Of a stretch of DNA of 52,161 nt, positions 34,303-43,784 are shown one piece after another. The notes below the pieces were generated by a model that had not been told where the DNA came from, ran no database searches, and saw only the letters and a program-made list of their open reading frames with translations. The position numbers were made by a program, and so were the translations under genes. Numbering within the stretch: the stretch's first letter is position 1; each line of letters starts with the position of its first letter. Origin of the DNA: Zwartia vadi (GTDB lineage: Bacteria > Pseudomonadota > Gammaproteobacteria > Burkholderiales > Burkholderiaceae_B); contig NZ_JAUHHE010000019.1 in assembly GCF_030410375.1 (NCBI RefSeq), positions 1 to 52,161 on the forward strand. Reading direction: 5' to 3'.

Positions 34303-35319
34303 TCAGGCAGGGTTGTTAATGACAACCTTGCCGAAATGCTTTTGTTCAATTAAATGCTGATATGCAAGTTTGGCATCTTCAAAACTAAAAACTTTGTCGA
34401 TCACAGGATGCATTTGATTAACATCAATCGCGCGCAGCATGGATTCAAAGCTCTGTCTGCTGCCGACAGTGATCGAACGAGTCGTGATTGAGCGGCCACG
34501 AAACAGCACGGGATCAAGCTGTTGACCAACGCCACCCAGAATACCAACTTGCACAACATGTCCACCGATTGCAGCGGATTTCAGGGAGCACGCCAGCGTG
34601 CCCGGACCGCCCACTTCGATCACAAAGTCCGCGCCACGACGTCCTGTCAGTCTCATAACCTCCTGATCCCACTGGGGATGAGTCTGATAGTTGATGATGT
34701 CATGCGCACCGAGGGCGCGAAGTTTTTCGGCTTTGGCGTCATTCGAGGTCGTCGCGATCACGCGCGCGCCGAACATGCGCGCAAACTGTATCGCAAAGAC
34801 AGAAACACCACCCGAACCAAGTGTTAGAACCGTATCTCCTGGCATCAGTGTTCGTTGATCAGTCAGGCAGCACCAAGCAGTGACAGCGGCGCAGGGCAGT
34901 GTCGCAGCTTCTTCATATGTCAGATGGGGCGGTATCTTGACTACACCTTGTTCGTTTAGAACAACATATTCACTGAGCATGCCATCGATACTACCGCCAA
35001 GATCGGTCGAGAGGTGTTCGGCGGCGATATGCCCACCCATCCAACCCTGAAAAAACGCACCCGCAACACGATCACCAACTTTGAAGCGTTTGACAGCAGT
35101 GCCGATCGACACAACTTCACCCGCTCCATCTGACAAGGGAATAACACGTGGACGCGGGGGGACGCGATAGGCGCCCCGCATGACCATCAAGTCGCGATAG
35201 TTCAACGCATTAGCGCGAACACGAATCACCACATCATTTACGCCCGGTGCAGGATCAGGCTCATGATTAAGTGATAAGTTGTCGAGACTGCCAGTCTGTT
35301 CGAGTCGGTAAGTTTTCAT
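34303..35319 (-). CDS. Zinc-independent-type medium-chain dehydrogenase/reductase
   Basis: 338 residues: N-terminal GroES-like domain with VRANALNYRDLMVMRGAY and PLSDGAGEVVSIG, then a Rossmann domain with AATLPCAAVTAW and LGSGGVSVFAIQFA, and C-terminal EQKHFGKVVI. It belongs to the MDR superfamily near the quinone oxidoreductase/alcohol dehydrogenase group; an NYRD motif replaces the zinc-ligand Cys/His pattern of classical alcohol dehydrogenases. Last gene of the minus-strand series that begins with garD, 31 bases behind the nitroreductase. Confidence 0.87.
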   Translation of the reverse strand: MKTYRLEQTGSLDNLSLNHEPDPAPGVNDVVIRVRANALNYRDLMVMRGAYRVPPRPRVIPLSDGAGEVVSIGTAVKRFKVGDRVAGAFFQGWMGGHIAAEHLSTDLGGSIDGMLSEYVVLNEQGVVKIPPHLTYEEAATLPCAAVTAWCCLTDQRTLMPGDTVLTLGSGGVSVFAIQFARMFGARVIATTSNDAKAEKLRALGAHDIINYQTHPQWDQEVMRLTGRRGADFVIEVGGPGTLACSLKSAAIGGHVVQVGILGGVGQQLDPVLFRGRSITTRSITVGSRQSFESMLRAIDVNQMHPVIDKVFSFEDAKLAYQHLIEQKHFGKVVINNPA

Positions 35320-35350
35320 TTCCGATGTGCCTCAAGAGCGCAAGGTGTAC

Positions 35351-35968
35351 TTAAACGATCGAGAGGACTTCCTCGACGGGCAGTCTGGGTTTTTGAGGCC
35401 AGTTGCCGGGTGCGGCTACGCCGACCGCGACAAGAATCGCAGGAATTTCGTTCGCCTTAAGATTAAATGCTTTTGTGACGCCCGCGGGATCAAAGCCAAT
35501 CATGGGGCCACTAACCAATCCCATTCCCTGTGCGGCGAGCATGAGGGTCATTGCGCCGAGTGATGCAGAGCGAATAGCCTCGTCGCGCTGGCGAACTGGA
35601 TTGCCCTCGTGCCCATCATGCGCCATTTTCACCCAGGCATCCGCCATAGCTTGTTCCAAGAGTCCACTAGCAACAGATGCTTTCAGCGCATGGGCCAGGC
35701 CTTTGTGTGCCTCGAGTTTTCCGCAAACGATAAATGTCACCGCTGCGTCGACAATCTTTTGCTGGCCATAAGCAACTGCTTGAAGGCGTACTTTAGCTTC
35801 TTTGGATTGCACCGCAATGAATGACCAGTTTTGAAAATTGAACGCTGTCGGCGCACAGGTTGCCAGGCGAACGAGCTCTTTAATCTGTTCGGTTGTCAAA
35901 GTTTTGCTGGGGTCGAACATGTTGGCGGAGATGCGTTGTTCGATGACTTCTTTAATTGTGTTGCTCAT
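35351..35968 (-). CDS. Nitroreductase-family FMN flavoprotein
   Basis: 205 residues: IEQRISANMFDPSK, LATCAPTAFNFQNWSFIAV, SASLGAMTLMLAAQGMGLVSGPM and a C-terminal VAVGVAAPGNWPQKPR. This is the nitroreductase fold but a different subfamily from the one at 28.9 kb. Substrate unknown; relatives reduce nitro groups, enones or semialdehydes. The start is taken as ATG 35968, with an ATG six codons earlier (35986) as alternative; neither has a clear Shine-Dalgarno. It lies 35 bases behind the large oxidase gene. Confidence 0.83.
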   Translation of the reverse strand: MSNTIKEVIEQRISANMFDPSKTLTTEQIKELVRLATCAPTAFNFQNWSFIAVQSKEAKVRLQAVAYGQQKIVDAAVTFIVCGKLEAHKGLAHALKASVASGLLEQAMADAWVKMAHDGHEGNPVRQRDEAIRSASLGAMTLMLAAQGMGLVSGPMIGFDPAGVTKAFNLKANEIPAILVAVGVAAPGNWPQKPRLPVEEVLSIV

Positions 35969-36003
35969 ATTGGGGCTCAATCTCATTCAATATTTGTGAA
36001 GAA

Positions 36004-39000
36004 TTATTTCAGGGCTTTTGCAAGGAGAATCGCTGTATGTGTGGCTTCCACATCTGCACCGTCGTGAATTTGATGTCTGCAGCTCGTACCATCCGCCACA
36101 ATGACCGTGCCAGCTTCACGTTTGCGAATGGCGGGGAGTAATGACATTTCTGCCATGGCCATTGATGCTGCGTGGTGTTCGGCTTCATAACCAAAGCTTC
36201 CAGCCATGCCACAGCAGGAAGACTCAATTGTGGAGACTTTCAGATTGGGGATCCAGCTTAGAACAGTTTGCACAGGGGTCAAGGCATCAAAGGCTTTTTG
36301 ATGACAATGGCCGTGCAGCATGGCTGTTTGGTTTTCAATCGGCTGAAGGTCGAGCTTGCATCGGCCCGCCTGCTGTTCCTTGACCAGGAATTCTTCAAAG
36401 AGATAGGCGTGCTGGGCAAGGAGTTTAGCCTCGTCTCCATAGCCGTAATCCAAAAACTCATCACGCAACGTCAACAAGCATGAGGGCTCGAGTCCGACAA
36501 TGGCGACTCCGCGTTGAATAAAGGGTATGAGTGCGTCGAGTGTGCGTCTGGCTTCCGCCTTCGCTTCGTCAACCATTCCTGCAGAAAGAAAAGTACGTCC
36601 ACAGCAAAGCGGGCGCTCACCAAGACGATGGTTCAGGTGGACAGTGTAGCCAGCAGCTTGCAGCACTTTTAGAGCGGCCTGTGCGTTTTGCGTATCAATG
36701 TAGTTGTTAAAAGTATCTACAAAAAGCAAAACTTCGCGTCCCGTAGACACACGAACCGCCTCGGTTTGACTCCCGAGAAAACTTGTTTTGAAGCGAGGCA
36801 GGGAACGTTCAGTTGCGAGCCCAAGCGCGCGTTTAGTCATTGAGCCGATGAGAGGTGTGTGTTCAAGAGTGCTCAATAGGCCGCCGACTCGACTGGCGAA
36901 ACCAGCATAACGAGGCATATAGGCAACCAGTCGTTCACGCAAGGTGGTGCCATGACGTTTTGCCCAGGCTGCGCGGGCTTCAATCTTCATCTTGGCCATG
37001 TCAACGCCAGTCGGACAGTCTCGTTTGCAGCCTTTGCAGGAAACACATAAATCGAGCGTTTCTTTGACCTCTGGACTCGCCAGACCCTCGGTGCCGAGCT
37101 GGCCAGAGATTGCCAGACGCAGGGTGTTGGCACGACCGCGCGTTAGATGTTGCTCATCTTTTGTGATGCGATAACTGGGGCACATGGTGCCGGCATCAAA
37201 CTTGCGGCAGTGTCCATTGTTATTACACATTTCGATCGCTGAGGCCAGACCGCCACTTTCATCAGCCCCAGTACCCGGCGCAGTTTCGACGCCGGTCATC
37301 GGATCGCGCAAGACGTTCCATGCCGACCAGTCCAAGGCCGTTGGTGTTGAAGACACTTTATAGCCTGGTGCAAAACGGAAGTTACTGCGATCATCCATCT
37401 TGGGTGGATGGATCATTTTGTTGGGACTGAATCTGTTTTCAGGATCAAATAGGTTTTTGATTTCGGCAAAAGCCTGATGAATTTTGGGTCCGTATTGCCA
37501 GGACACCCATTCGCCCCGGCATAAACCATCACCATGTTCGCCAGACAAGGCACCCTTGTACTCGCGAACGAGCGTAGCGGTTTCCTCGGCGATCGCACGC
37601 ATCTGGGCGGCACCTTCTCGTCGCATATCCAAAATCGGTCGGACATGCAGGGTGCCTACGCTGGCGTGTGCGTACCAGGTCCCTTCAGTACCGTAGCGGT
37701 TGAACACTTCAGTTAGTCGACTCGTGTAGTCTGCCAAATGTTCAAGGGGGACGGCGCAGTCCTCGACAAAGGAGACTGGCTTGCCGTCACCTTTCATGCT
37801 CATCATGATGTTCAAGCCGGCTTTGCGTACATCCCAAAGCGCTTTTTGCGCTTTTGCATCAGGCATTTTCACTAAGCAATTTGGCAGTCCTAGATCGCAA
37901 AGCAGGGTGTCGAGTTCATCGAGTTTTTTGATGAGCGCCGCTTGATCTTGTCCGGCAAATTCAACAAGCAAAATTGCCGCAGGGGATCCGACCAGGGCTT
38001 TTTCAATGACAGGTCTGAACGAAGGATTCTCCATGGCCAAGTCGATCATCGTCCGGTCGACCAGTTCCACCGCAGTGGGTTTGAGTTTGACCAGATGTTG
38101 CGTGGTCGCCATGGCCTGATAAAAACTTTCGAAGTTCACGACGCCGAGAGCTTTGTGTTCGGGCAGTAGCGAAAGTTTCAATGTGATCTGGCGACTGTAG
38201 GCAAGTGTGCCCTCTGAGCCAACGAGCAGGTGGGACAGGTTTGCAATACCATCGTCGGTGTAGGCACGAGGGTTTTGACAGTCAAACAGGTCGATGTTGT
38301 AACCCGCGACTCGTCTCAACACTTTTGGAATACGTTCGGCGAGCTCGCCGCGTTCGCGGGTCGCAATTGTTTTAAGCGTCTCGAGTATCCCTTCGAGCCT
38401 CGCGCCCTTGACTGGATCTTTCAATGACCCAAAGTAGGCTTGCGTGCCGTCGGCGAGCACTGCATCAATGCCCAGAACGTTGTGAACCATGTTGCCGTAT
38501 TCAATCGAACGCGAGCCACATGAGTTGTTACCAGCCATCCCGCCAAGGGTGCATTGCGCGCTCGTTGATACATCGACAGGAAACCACAAGCCATAGGGCT
38601 TGAGCCAGGCGTTGAGATGGTCCAGCACAATACCTGGTTCGACTGTGACAGTGCGAGCATCTTTGTCGAAATCCACGACGTTGCAAAGCCAGCGACTGTT
38701 ATCGATGATGAGCGCATCGCCCACCGTTTGTCCGCATTGACTGGTGCCCGCGCCTCTAGACAAGATGGCGACTTTTTGGTCGCGAGCGATGTCGAGTGCG
38801 CGCAGCACATCTGCTTGATCGCGCGGAACAACCACACCGATTGGTGTGATTTGGTAGATCGAGGCGTCGGTTGAATAGCGCCCGCGACTGGCACTATCGA
38901 ACAACACATCCCCGCGCAATTCTTTTGTTAAAAGCTTTGCTAGAGGGGAGTGTGTGCCTGATCGGGTCGCGGTAAAGTAAACCGGTTTAGGAATCGATGG

Positions 39001-39018
39001 GGATGCGACTGCGCTCAT
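36004..39018 (-). CDS. FAD-linked 2-hydroxyacid oxidase fused to iron-sulfur (CCG) domains
   Basis: 1004 residues, YdiJ/Dld-GlpC-like fusion. Order: PCMH-type FAD domain (about 55-200, with LSRGAGTSQCG and GNNSCGSRSIEYGN), FAD-oxidase C domain (about 230-540, SGEHGDG at 492-498), a ferredoxin-like region with Cys598, 604, 613 and CVSCKGCKRDCP (Cys658, 661, 664, 668), then two CCG domains (CCGRTF and CCGMAGSFG) to the end. Such enzymes oxidise D-2-hydroxy acids such as lactate, glycolate or 2-hydroxyglutarate and pass electrons through the Fe-S centres. It overlaps the aminotransferase gene by four bases, indicating coupled expression. Confidence 0.92.
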   Translation of the reverse strand: MSAVASPSIPKPVYFTATRSGTHSPLAKLLTKELRGDVLFDSASRGRYSTDASIYQITPIGVVVPRDQADVLRALDIARDQKVAILSRGAGTSQCGQTVGDALIIDNSRWLCNVVDFDKDARTVTVEPGIVLDHLNAWLKPYGLWFPVDVSTSAQCTLGGMAGNNSCGSRSIEYGNMVHNVLGIDAVLADGTQAYFGSLKDPVKGARLEGILETLKTIATRERGELAERIPKVLRRVAGYNIDLFDCQNPRAYTDDGIANLSHLLVGSEGTLAYSRQITLKLSLLPEHKALGVVNFESFYQAMATTQHLVKLKPTAVELVDRTMIDLAMENPSFRPVIEKALVGSPAAILLVEFAGQDQAALIKKLDELDTLLCDLGLPNCLVKMPDAKAQKALWDVRKAGLNIMMSMKGDGKPVSFVEDCAVPLEHLADYTSRLTEVFNRYGTEGTWYAHASVGTLHVRPILDMRREGAAQMRAIAEETATLVREYKGALSGEHGDGLCRGEWVSWQYGPKIHQAFAEIKNLFDPENRFSPNKMIHPPKMDDRSNFRFAPGYKVSSTPTALDWSAWNVLRDPMTGVETAPGTGADESGGLASAIEMCNNNGHCRKFDAGTMCPSYRITKDEQHLTRGRANTLRLAISGQLGTEGLASPEVKETLDLCVSCKGCKRDCPTGVDMAKMKIEARAAWAKRHGTTLRERLVAYMPRYAGFASRVGGLLSTLEHTPLIGSMTKRALGLATERSLPRFKTSFLGSQTEAVRVSTGREVLLFVDTFNNYIDTQNAQAALKVLQAAGYTVHLNHRLGERPLCCGRTFLSAGMVDEAKAEARRTLDALIPFIQRGVAIVGLEPSCLLTLRDEFLDYGYGDEAKLLAQHAYLFEEFLVKEQQAGRCKLDLQPIENQTAMLHGHCHQKAFDALTPVQTVLSWIPNLKVSTIESSCCGMAGSFGYEAEHHAASMAMAEMSLLPAIRKREAGTVIVADGTSCRHQIHDGADVEATHTAILLAKALK

Positions 39019-40229
39019 GATGCTTTTGCAAAATAGTCCATGCCAGCTGCCACACCGCTGCCTGCGAGTTTGATGCCTGAAAGCTTCAAGCCCATTTCAA
39101 TACCTGTCAGCGTTGCGAGCAAGGTTAAATCATTGCTATCGCCCAAGTGTCCAATGCGGAACATGCGGCCTTTGAGTTTGCCAAGGCCCGTGCCAAGAGA
39201 GAGGTCAAAACGCTGCTGGACCAGTTTGCGAATAGCATCGGCATCCACACCCACGGGCGTGATCACGCCTGTCAGGATAGGGGAGTACACGGCAGGATCC
39301 GCACACTGAATAGGTAATCCCCAGGCATTGACCGCGGCGCGCACACCAGCTGCCCAGCGCTGATGTCGGGCAAACACATTTTCCATCCCTTCTTCAGTCA
39401 GCATATCAATCGCTTCGGACAAACCGTACAGCAAATTGGTGCTTGAAGTGTAGGGCCAGTAGCCGTCTTTATTCATTTCAACGATTTCGTCCCAGGCCCA
39501 GAAGGACCGAGGCAGATTCGCTGTCTTTGAGGCTTCGATCGCTCGAGGAGAAAGAGCGTTGAAGCTAATGCCGGGTGGCAGCATCAAACCTTTTTGTGAG
39601 CCACTGATCGACACATCGATGCCCCACTGGTCGTGCCTGAAATCCGCGCTTGCCAAGCCTGAAATGGTGTCCACCATGAGCAACGCTGGATGTTTTGCAT
39701 CATCCATGGCTTTGCGCACCGCAGCAATATCGGAGGTCACCCCTGTCGAGGTTTCATTGTGAACCACACAGACAGCCTTGATACTGTGAGACTTGTCCTG
39801 GACCAGACGCGCATGGATCATGTCGGCTTGAACGCCGCGTCTCCATCCGGGTGCGTTGGGCAAGTGGTCGTCTTGGCCCTGCCAAGAAAGGAGCTCTGTC
39901 TTCAGACCGATCCGGGTCGCAAGTTTGTTCCAGAGCGAAGCAAATTGACCCGTCTCGAACATCAGTACATGGTCTCCGGCACTCAAGGTGTTGACCAAGG
40001 CAGCTTCCCATGCGCCTGTTCCGGAAGCAGGATAAATCACAACAGGATGTTCAGTTTTAAAAATCGTTTTCATCCCCTCCAGTACTTTGCGGCCAAGGGC
40101 GCCAAACTCCGGTCCGCGATGGTCGATCGTGGGCAAACTAATTGCGCGCAAAATACGATCTGGCACGGGGCTGGGGCCGGGTATTTGCAGAAAATGGCGA
40201 CCAGTAGGGTGAAAATTAAGTTTAAGCAT
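39015..40229 (-). CDS. Class V aminotransferase, serine/alanine-glyoxylate type
   Basis: 404 residues. IPGPSPVPDRI, DHRGPEF, PASGTGAWEAALVNTLSAGD (pieces), VVHNETSTGV, LLMVDTISGLA, the PLP-Lys in SGSQKGLMLPPG, and YTSSTNLLYGLSEA are the serine-glyoxylate aminotransferase pattern. It would convert glyoxylate to glycine with serine or alanine as donor. ATG 40229 has a GGAG six to seven bases upstream; an upstream ATG 13 codons earlier was not used. The following large oxidase is translationally coupled, suggesting an oxidase-makes-glyoxylate, transaminase-uses-it pair. A ureidoglycine-glyoxylate aminotransferase (PucG) is a less likely reading. Confidence 0.88.
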   Translation of the reverse strand: MLKLNFHPTGRHFLQIPGPSPVPDRILRAISLPTIDHRGPEFGALGRKVLEGMKTIFKTEHPVVIYPASGTGAWEAALVNTLSAGDHVLMFETGQFASLWNKLATRIGLKTELLSWQGQDDHLPNAPGWRRGVQADMIHARLVQDKSHSIKAVCVVHNETSTGVTSDIAAVRKAMDDAKHPALLMVDTISGLASADFRHDQWGIDVSISGSQKGLMLPPGISFNALSPRAIEASKTANLPRSFWAWDEIVEMNKDGYWPYTSSTNLLYGLSEAIDMLTEEGMENVFARHQRWAAGVRAAVNAWGLPIQCADPAVYSPILTGVITPVGVDADAIRKLVQQRFDLSLGTGLGKLKGRMFRIGHLGDSNDLTLLATLTGIEMGLKLSGIKLAGSGVAAGMDYFAKAS

Positions 40230-40295
40230 GAAAGCTCCAGATTGGACGTTTTGAGAAAAATACCACAAGGCGTCACTGGAGTGGCTTAAAACACT

Positions 40296-40943
40296 CTACT
40301 CAAGCACCAATCCGGTGCGTAGTCTGAATGTTTCGATATCATTTTGTTTGTCAATATCAAAAACAAAGTGATCGGAGTCTGCCTGAAAGGGATGCACCAG
40401 CTCCGGGTGTGATGCGATGAAGTCGCGACAGGTCATACCTGATGCGAGTACCTGTCTGATCGTTTGCGCACTCACCACAACGGGATTGCCACGTTGTGCT
40501 TTGTAGAGGGGGTAGACGATTGAGCGGTCCAGAGGACGGTTGTTAAAAGCACGCAAACATGTTTGGTAGTCACTGCTCGCCATGAGTGGCTGGTCGGCCA
40601 GGGCAATCAGCACTGGCGTTTCACGATTGTGTTGTGACAGTGCATGAAGACCCAGCGTGACAGAGGACTGCTGTCCGCGCTCCGGTTGTTCATTTCGAAC
40701 AATCTCAACGGAGGTATCAAGGCTAGTTTGCATGCGTCTGATTTCTGCCTCGATCTCCTCAAAGTAATGACCGGTGACGATGACAATGTGAGAGGCGCCA
40801 GCCTCTTGGAGAGCGATAAGTTGCCGCGAAATTAAAGTTTGATCGCCAATGCGCAGCAGGCCTTTGGGAATGCGGCCCAGCCGCGAACCTTCGCCCGCGG
40901 CAAGGAGGAGGGCGCTAAATTGTTCGGAATCAACAGATCGCAT
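40296..40943 (-). CDS. MobA/MocA-like nucleotidyltransferase
   Basis: 215 residues with the NTP-transferase P-loop-like LLLAAGEGSRLGRIPKGLL (about 12-30), GASHIVIVTGH, ERGQQSSVTLGL, IALADQPLM and YKAQRGNPVV. These match molybdenum-cofactor cytidylyl/guanylyltransferase-like proteins that usually serve a molybdenum hydroxylase. No molybdoenzyme is encoded in the window. I use ATG 40943, 22 bases after the garD stop; the frame is open 36 codons further but overlaps garD with no family resemblance. Confidence 0.83.
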   Translation of the reverse strand: MRSVDSEQFSALLLAAGEGSRLGRIPKGLLRIGDQTLISRQLIALQEAGASHIVIVTGHYFEEIEAEIRRMQTSLDTSVEIVRNEQPERGQQSSVTLGLHALSQHNRETPVLIALADQPLMASSDYQTCLRAFNNRPLDRSIVYPLYKAQRGNPVVVSAQTIRQVLASGMTCRDFIASHPELVHPFQADSDHFVFDIDKQNDIETFRLRTGLVLE

Positions 40944-40965
40944 CTTCGCAGCCGTCGTTGGAACT

Positions 40966-42534
40966 TCAGGTGATCGGTGCAGGGTTAAACAATACAAGCG
41001 AGTTGTGTATTTTCCAGTGTTCCGCCCAGGTTTTCTTCCCACTCGCGACATCGAGCATCAGATGGAAAATTTCCCAGCCTAGCGCATCCAGGTCCAGTTC
41101 GCCGTCTGCGACACGCCCCGCGTTCACATCCATCAGATCATGCCAACGGCGCGCCAGATCGGAACGCGTTGCGACTTTAATCACGGGACAGTGGGCAAGA
41201 CCGTATGGTGTGCCTCGACCTGTCGTGAAAATGTGAAGATTCATGCCTGCAGCCAATTGCAACGTGCCGCAGATAAAGTCGCTCGCGGGTGTCGCAGCGT
41301 AAATCAGGCCGCGCTGATTGCGAGCGAGTTTCTCTCCGGGGGACAGGACGCTTGAAATGGGTGCGGTGCCGCTTTTGATGATCGAGCCCATGGCCTTTTC
41401 CACAATATTGGCCAAGCCTCCGGCTTTATTACCCGGCGTCGTATTGGCGCTGCGGTCCACCTTTGCTCTGGCGAGGTAACGGTCGTACCAGTCAAGTTCA
41501 GCCACAATTTCACGAGCGATCTCGGGCGTCGCCGCGCGTGAAGTCAACTGGTCCACACCATCCCTTACTTCAGTATTTTCACTAAACATCACAGTGGCAC
41601 CGGCGCGAACAAGCAAATCGGCCGCTTTGCCAAGGGCGGGGTTGGCAGTCACGCCGCTCAAGGCATCGCTGCCTCCACATTGCATCCCCACTACCAGTTC
41701 ACTGGCGGGAACCGTCTCGCGCTTGCGTTGATTCAGGCGTTTAAGATGCACATCCGCTTCAGCCATGATGGCATCTATCATCGACATGAAGCCCACATGC
41801 TTTGGATCTTGCAAACAAACGGTGTCCACGCCGCTTGAACGATCATCTTTGATTGGAAAACTGCCGGGAGGCATGAGGCGGTCAGGTTGCAGCTTTTCAC
41901 AGCCTAAGCTTACGACCATCACCTCGCCGCCAAAGTTTGGGTTCAGGCTGATGTTTCTGACAGTGCGAATAGGAATAATGGCCTCGGGCGCATCAATCGC
42001 AACGCCACAGCCATAGGCGTGCTCCAGACCAACGACATCGTCCACATTCGGATATTTGGGTAAGAGCTCATTTTTGATGCGGTCAACAGCAAAGTCCACC
42101 ACGCCGGCCACACATTGAACAGTGGTGGTGATGCCCAGCAGATTACGGGTCCCCACCGAGCCGTCCGCGTTGCGATAGCCTTGAAACGTGTAGCCTTCGA
42201 GCGGCTCGCCCAGATCTGGCTTGACTGTAGCGAAAGGGAGGTTTTCAAAGTTTCTGGCCTCGGGCATCCGAAGGAGTCGCTCGTGTATCCAGCTACCGGC
42301 TGGTATGTCTTTTAGTGCAAAGCCGATCGTGACACCGTAGCGCGTCACGGGCTGATCTTTTTTGAAATCAATCAGGGCAACTTTGTGCGCCTGGGGGACT
42401 TTGTCCTTGAGGACCAGTCCGTCTAAAACGACAGTTCCTGCTGCAAGCCCGCCATCATTGCCTACAATCGCAACGTTGTCGTTTGGGTGCATTTTGATTA
42501 AAAGAGGCTTTGGGGTGTCTGATGAAGTGACCAT
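40966..42534 (-). CDS. garD: Galactarate dehydratase
   Basis: 522 residues, the length of E. coli GarD (523), which it matches along its whole length as I recall that sequence: N-terminal SAF-type domain (about 10-90, [13 protein letters not shown]), then [19 protein letters not shown] (split), [63 protein letters not shown] and INPA-type end. The conserved cysteines fit an iron-dependent dehydratase. It converts galactarate to 5-dehydro-4-deoxy-glucarate. ATG 42534 is used; the frame opens at a TTG nine codons upstream. It heads a six-gene minus-strand run and is divergent from tarD, 72 bases away. Confidence 0.94.
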   Translation of the reverse strand: MVTSSDTPKPLLIKMHPNDNVAIVGNDGGLAAGTVVLDGLVLKDKVPQAHKVALIDFKKDQPVTRYGVTIGFALKDIPAGSWIHERLLRMPEARNFENLPFATVKPDLGEPLEGYTFQGYRNADGSVGTRNLLGITTTVQCVAGVVDFAVDRIKNELLPKYPNVDDVVGLEHAYGCGVAIDAPEAIIPIRTVRNISLNPNFGGEVMVVSLGCEKLQPDRLMPPGSFPIKDDRSSGVDTVCLQDPKHVGFMSMIDAIMAEADVHLKRLNQRKRETVPASELVVGMQCGGSDALSGVTANPALGKAADLLVRAGATVMFSENTEVRDGVDQLTSRAATPEIAREIVAELDWYDRYLARAKVDRSANTTPGNKAGGLANIVEKAMGSIIKSGTAPISSVLSPGEKLARNQRGLIYAATPASDFICGTLQLAAGMNLHIFTTGRGTPYGLAHCPVIKVATRSDLARRWHDLMDVNAGRVADGELDLDALGWEIFHLMLDVASGKKTWAEHWKIHNSLVLFNPAPIT

Positions 42535-42606
42535 GGCTCTGTTTTTTAACGATAATGTCAATACATCTTATACCGATCATTCTTTAAACGCTGATACTTT
42601 ATAAAA

Positions 42607-43770
42607 ATGAAAATTGTTGAAATTCGCGAGTCGACACGCCCAATCAAGTCGAATATTCGTAATGCCTACATTGATTTTTCCAAGATGACCTTGAGTCTGG
42701 TTGCGGTGGTGACGGATGTCATCCGTGATGGCAAACCGGTGATCGGTTATGGTTTTAATTCGAATGGTCGTTATGGACAAGGCGCGTTGATGCGCGAACG
42801 CTTCATTCCCCGCGTGCTTGAGGCTGCGCCGGAGGCCCTTTTGGATGATCGAGGTATTTTGTGTCCGCACAAGATCTGGGCCACGATGATGAATAACGAA
42901 AAGCCCGGCGGACATGGAGAGCGCTCTGTGGCAATCGGTACGATTGATATGGCGGTCTGGGATGCGGTCGCAAAGATCGAAGGCAAACCGTTGTATCAGT
43001 TGCTTGCAGACCGCTATGGAAATGGCGAGCCTAATCGCAAGGTTTTTGTCTATGCGGCGGGTGGGTATTACTGGCCAGGTCAAGGTTTAGAGGGTTTGAC
43101 ACGTGAAATGCAGAGCTATCTGGATCGCGGCTACTCTGTTGTTAAAAAGAAAATCGGTGGGGCATCGCTAGCCGAGGATTGCAAGAGAATTGAAGCTGTT
43201 CTCAAACTGCTTGGCCCCGGTCAGCGTCTCGCTGTGGATGCCAATGGTCGCTTTGATCTTAAGACTGCAATTGAGTATGGAAAAGAGCTGGCTCAATATG
43301 ATTTGTTCTGGTACGAGGAGGCGGGTGACCCGCTTGATTATGAATTACAAGCTGAATTGGCCAATCACTACGACAAGCCAATGGCGACTGGCGAAAATTT
43401 ATTTTCCATGCAGGACGCACGCAACCTGATTCGCTACGGGGGAATGCGACGCGACCGTGACTGGTTACAGTTTGATTGTGCCTTGAGCTACGGACTGGTG
43501 GAGTATCTGCGTACGCTCGACATGTTGCGCGAATATGATTGGTCTCCCAGCCGCTGTGTGCCGCACGGTGGACACCAGATGTCCCTTGCGATCGCAGCTG
43601 GTTTGGGGCTGGGTGGCAATGAAAGCTATCCTGATTTGTTCCAGCCTTATGGCGGTTTTCCGGATGGTGTGCGTGTTGAAAACAGCATCGTGACCTTGCC
43701 TGAGCTTGTCGGCATTGGCTTTGAGGGTAAAGCTGATCTTTACGCGGAAATGCGCGCGCTGGCGAGCTGA
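42607..43770 (+). CDS. tarD: D(-)-tartrate dehydratase (enolase superfamily)
   Basis: 387 residues, closely matching characterised Bradyrhizobium TarD as I recall it: RNAYIDF.KMT.SLVAVVTDV, GYGFNSNGRYGQG, INEKPGGHGERSVA-like segment, FVYAAGGYY, and GGNESYPDLFQPYGGFPDG. Catalytic groups: K-x-K (Lys180, Lys182), metal ligands Asp211, Glu237, Glu263, and His320 in CVPHGGHQ. It dehydrates D-tartrate to oxaloacetate. No Shine-Dalgarno is seen (tataaaa directly before ATG). A plus-strand promoter is possible: GTGACC 42527-42532, 18 bp, GATAAT 42551-42556. A serine-protease gene follows after 14 bases. Confidence 0.93.
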   Translation: MKIVEIRESTRPIKSNIRNAYIDFSKMTLSLVAVVTDVIRDGKPVIGYGFNSNGRYGQGALMRERFIPRVLEAAPEALLDDRGILCPHKIWATMMNNEKPGGHGERSVAIGTIDMAVWDAVAKIEGKPLYQLLADRYGNGEPNRKVFVYAAGGYYWPGQGLEGLTREMQSYLDRGYSVVKKKIGGASLAEDCKRIEAVLKLLGPGQRLAVDANGRFDLKTAIEYGKELAQYDLFWYEEAGDPLDYELQAELANHYDKPMATGENLFSMQDARNLIRYGGMRRDRDWLQFDCALSYGLVEYLRTLDMLREYDWSPSRCVPHGGHQMSLAIAAGLGLGGNESYPDLFQPYGGFPDGVRVENSIVTLPELVGIGFEGKADLYAEMRALAS

Positions 43771-43784
43771 GACAGGTTCAATAC

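Noticed and set aside
42535..42561. TTG start nine codons upstream of garD ATG
   Set aside because: A rare start without ribosome site; the added residues are not GarD-like.
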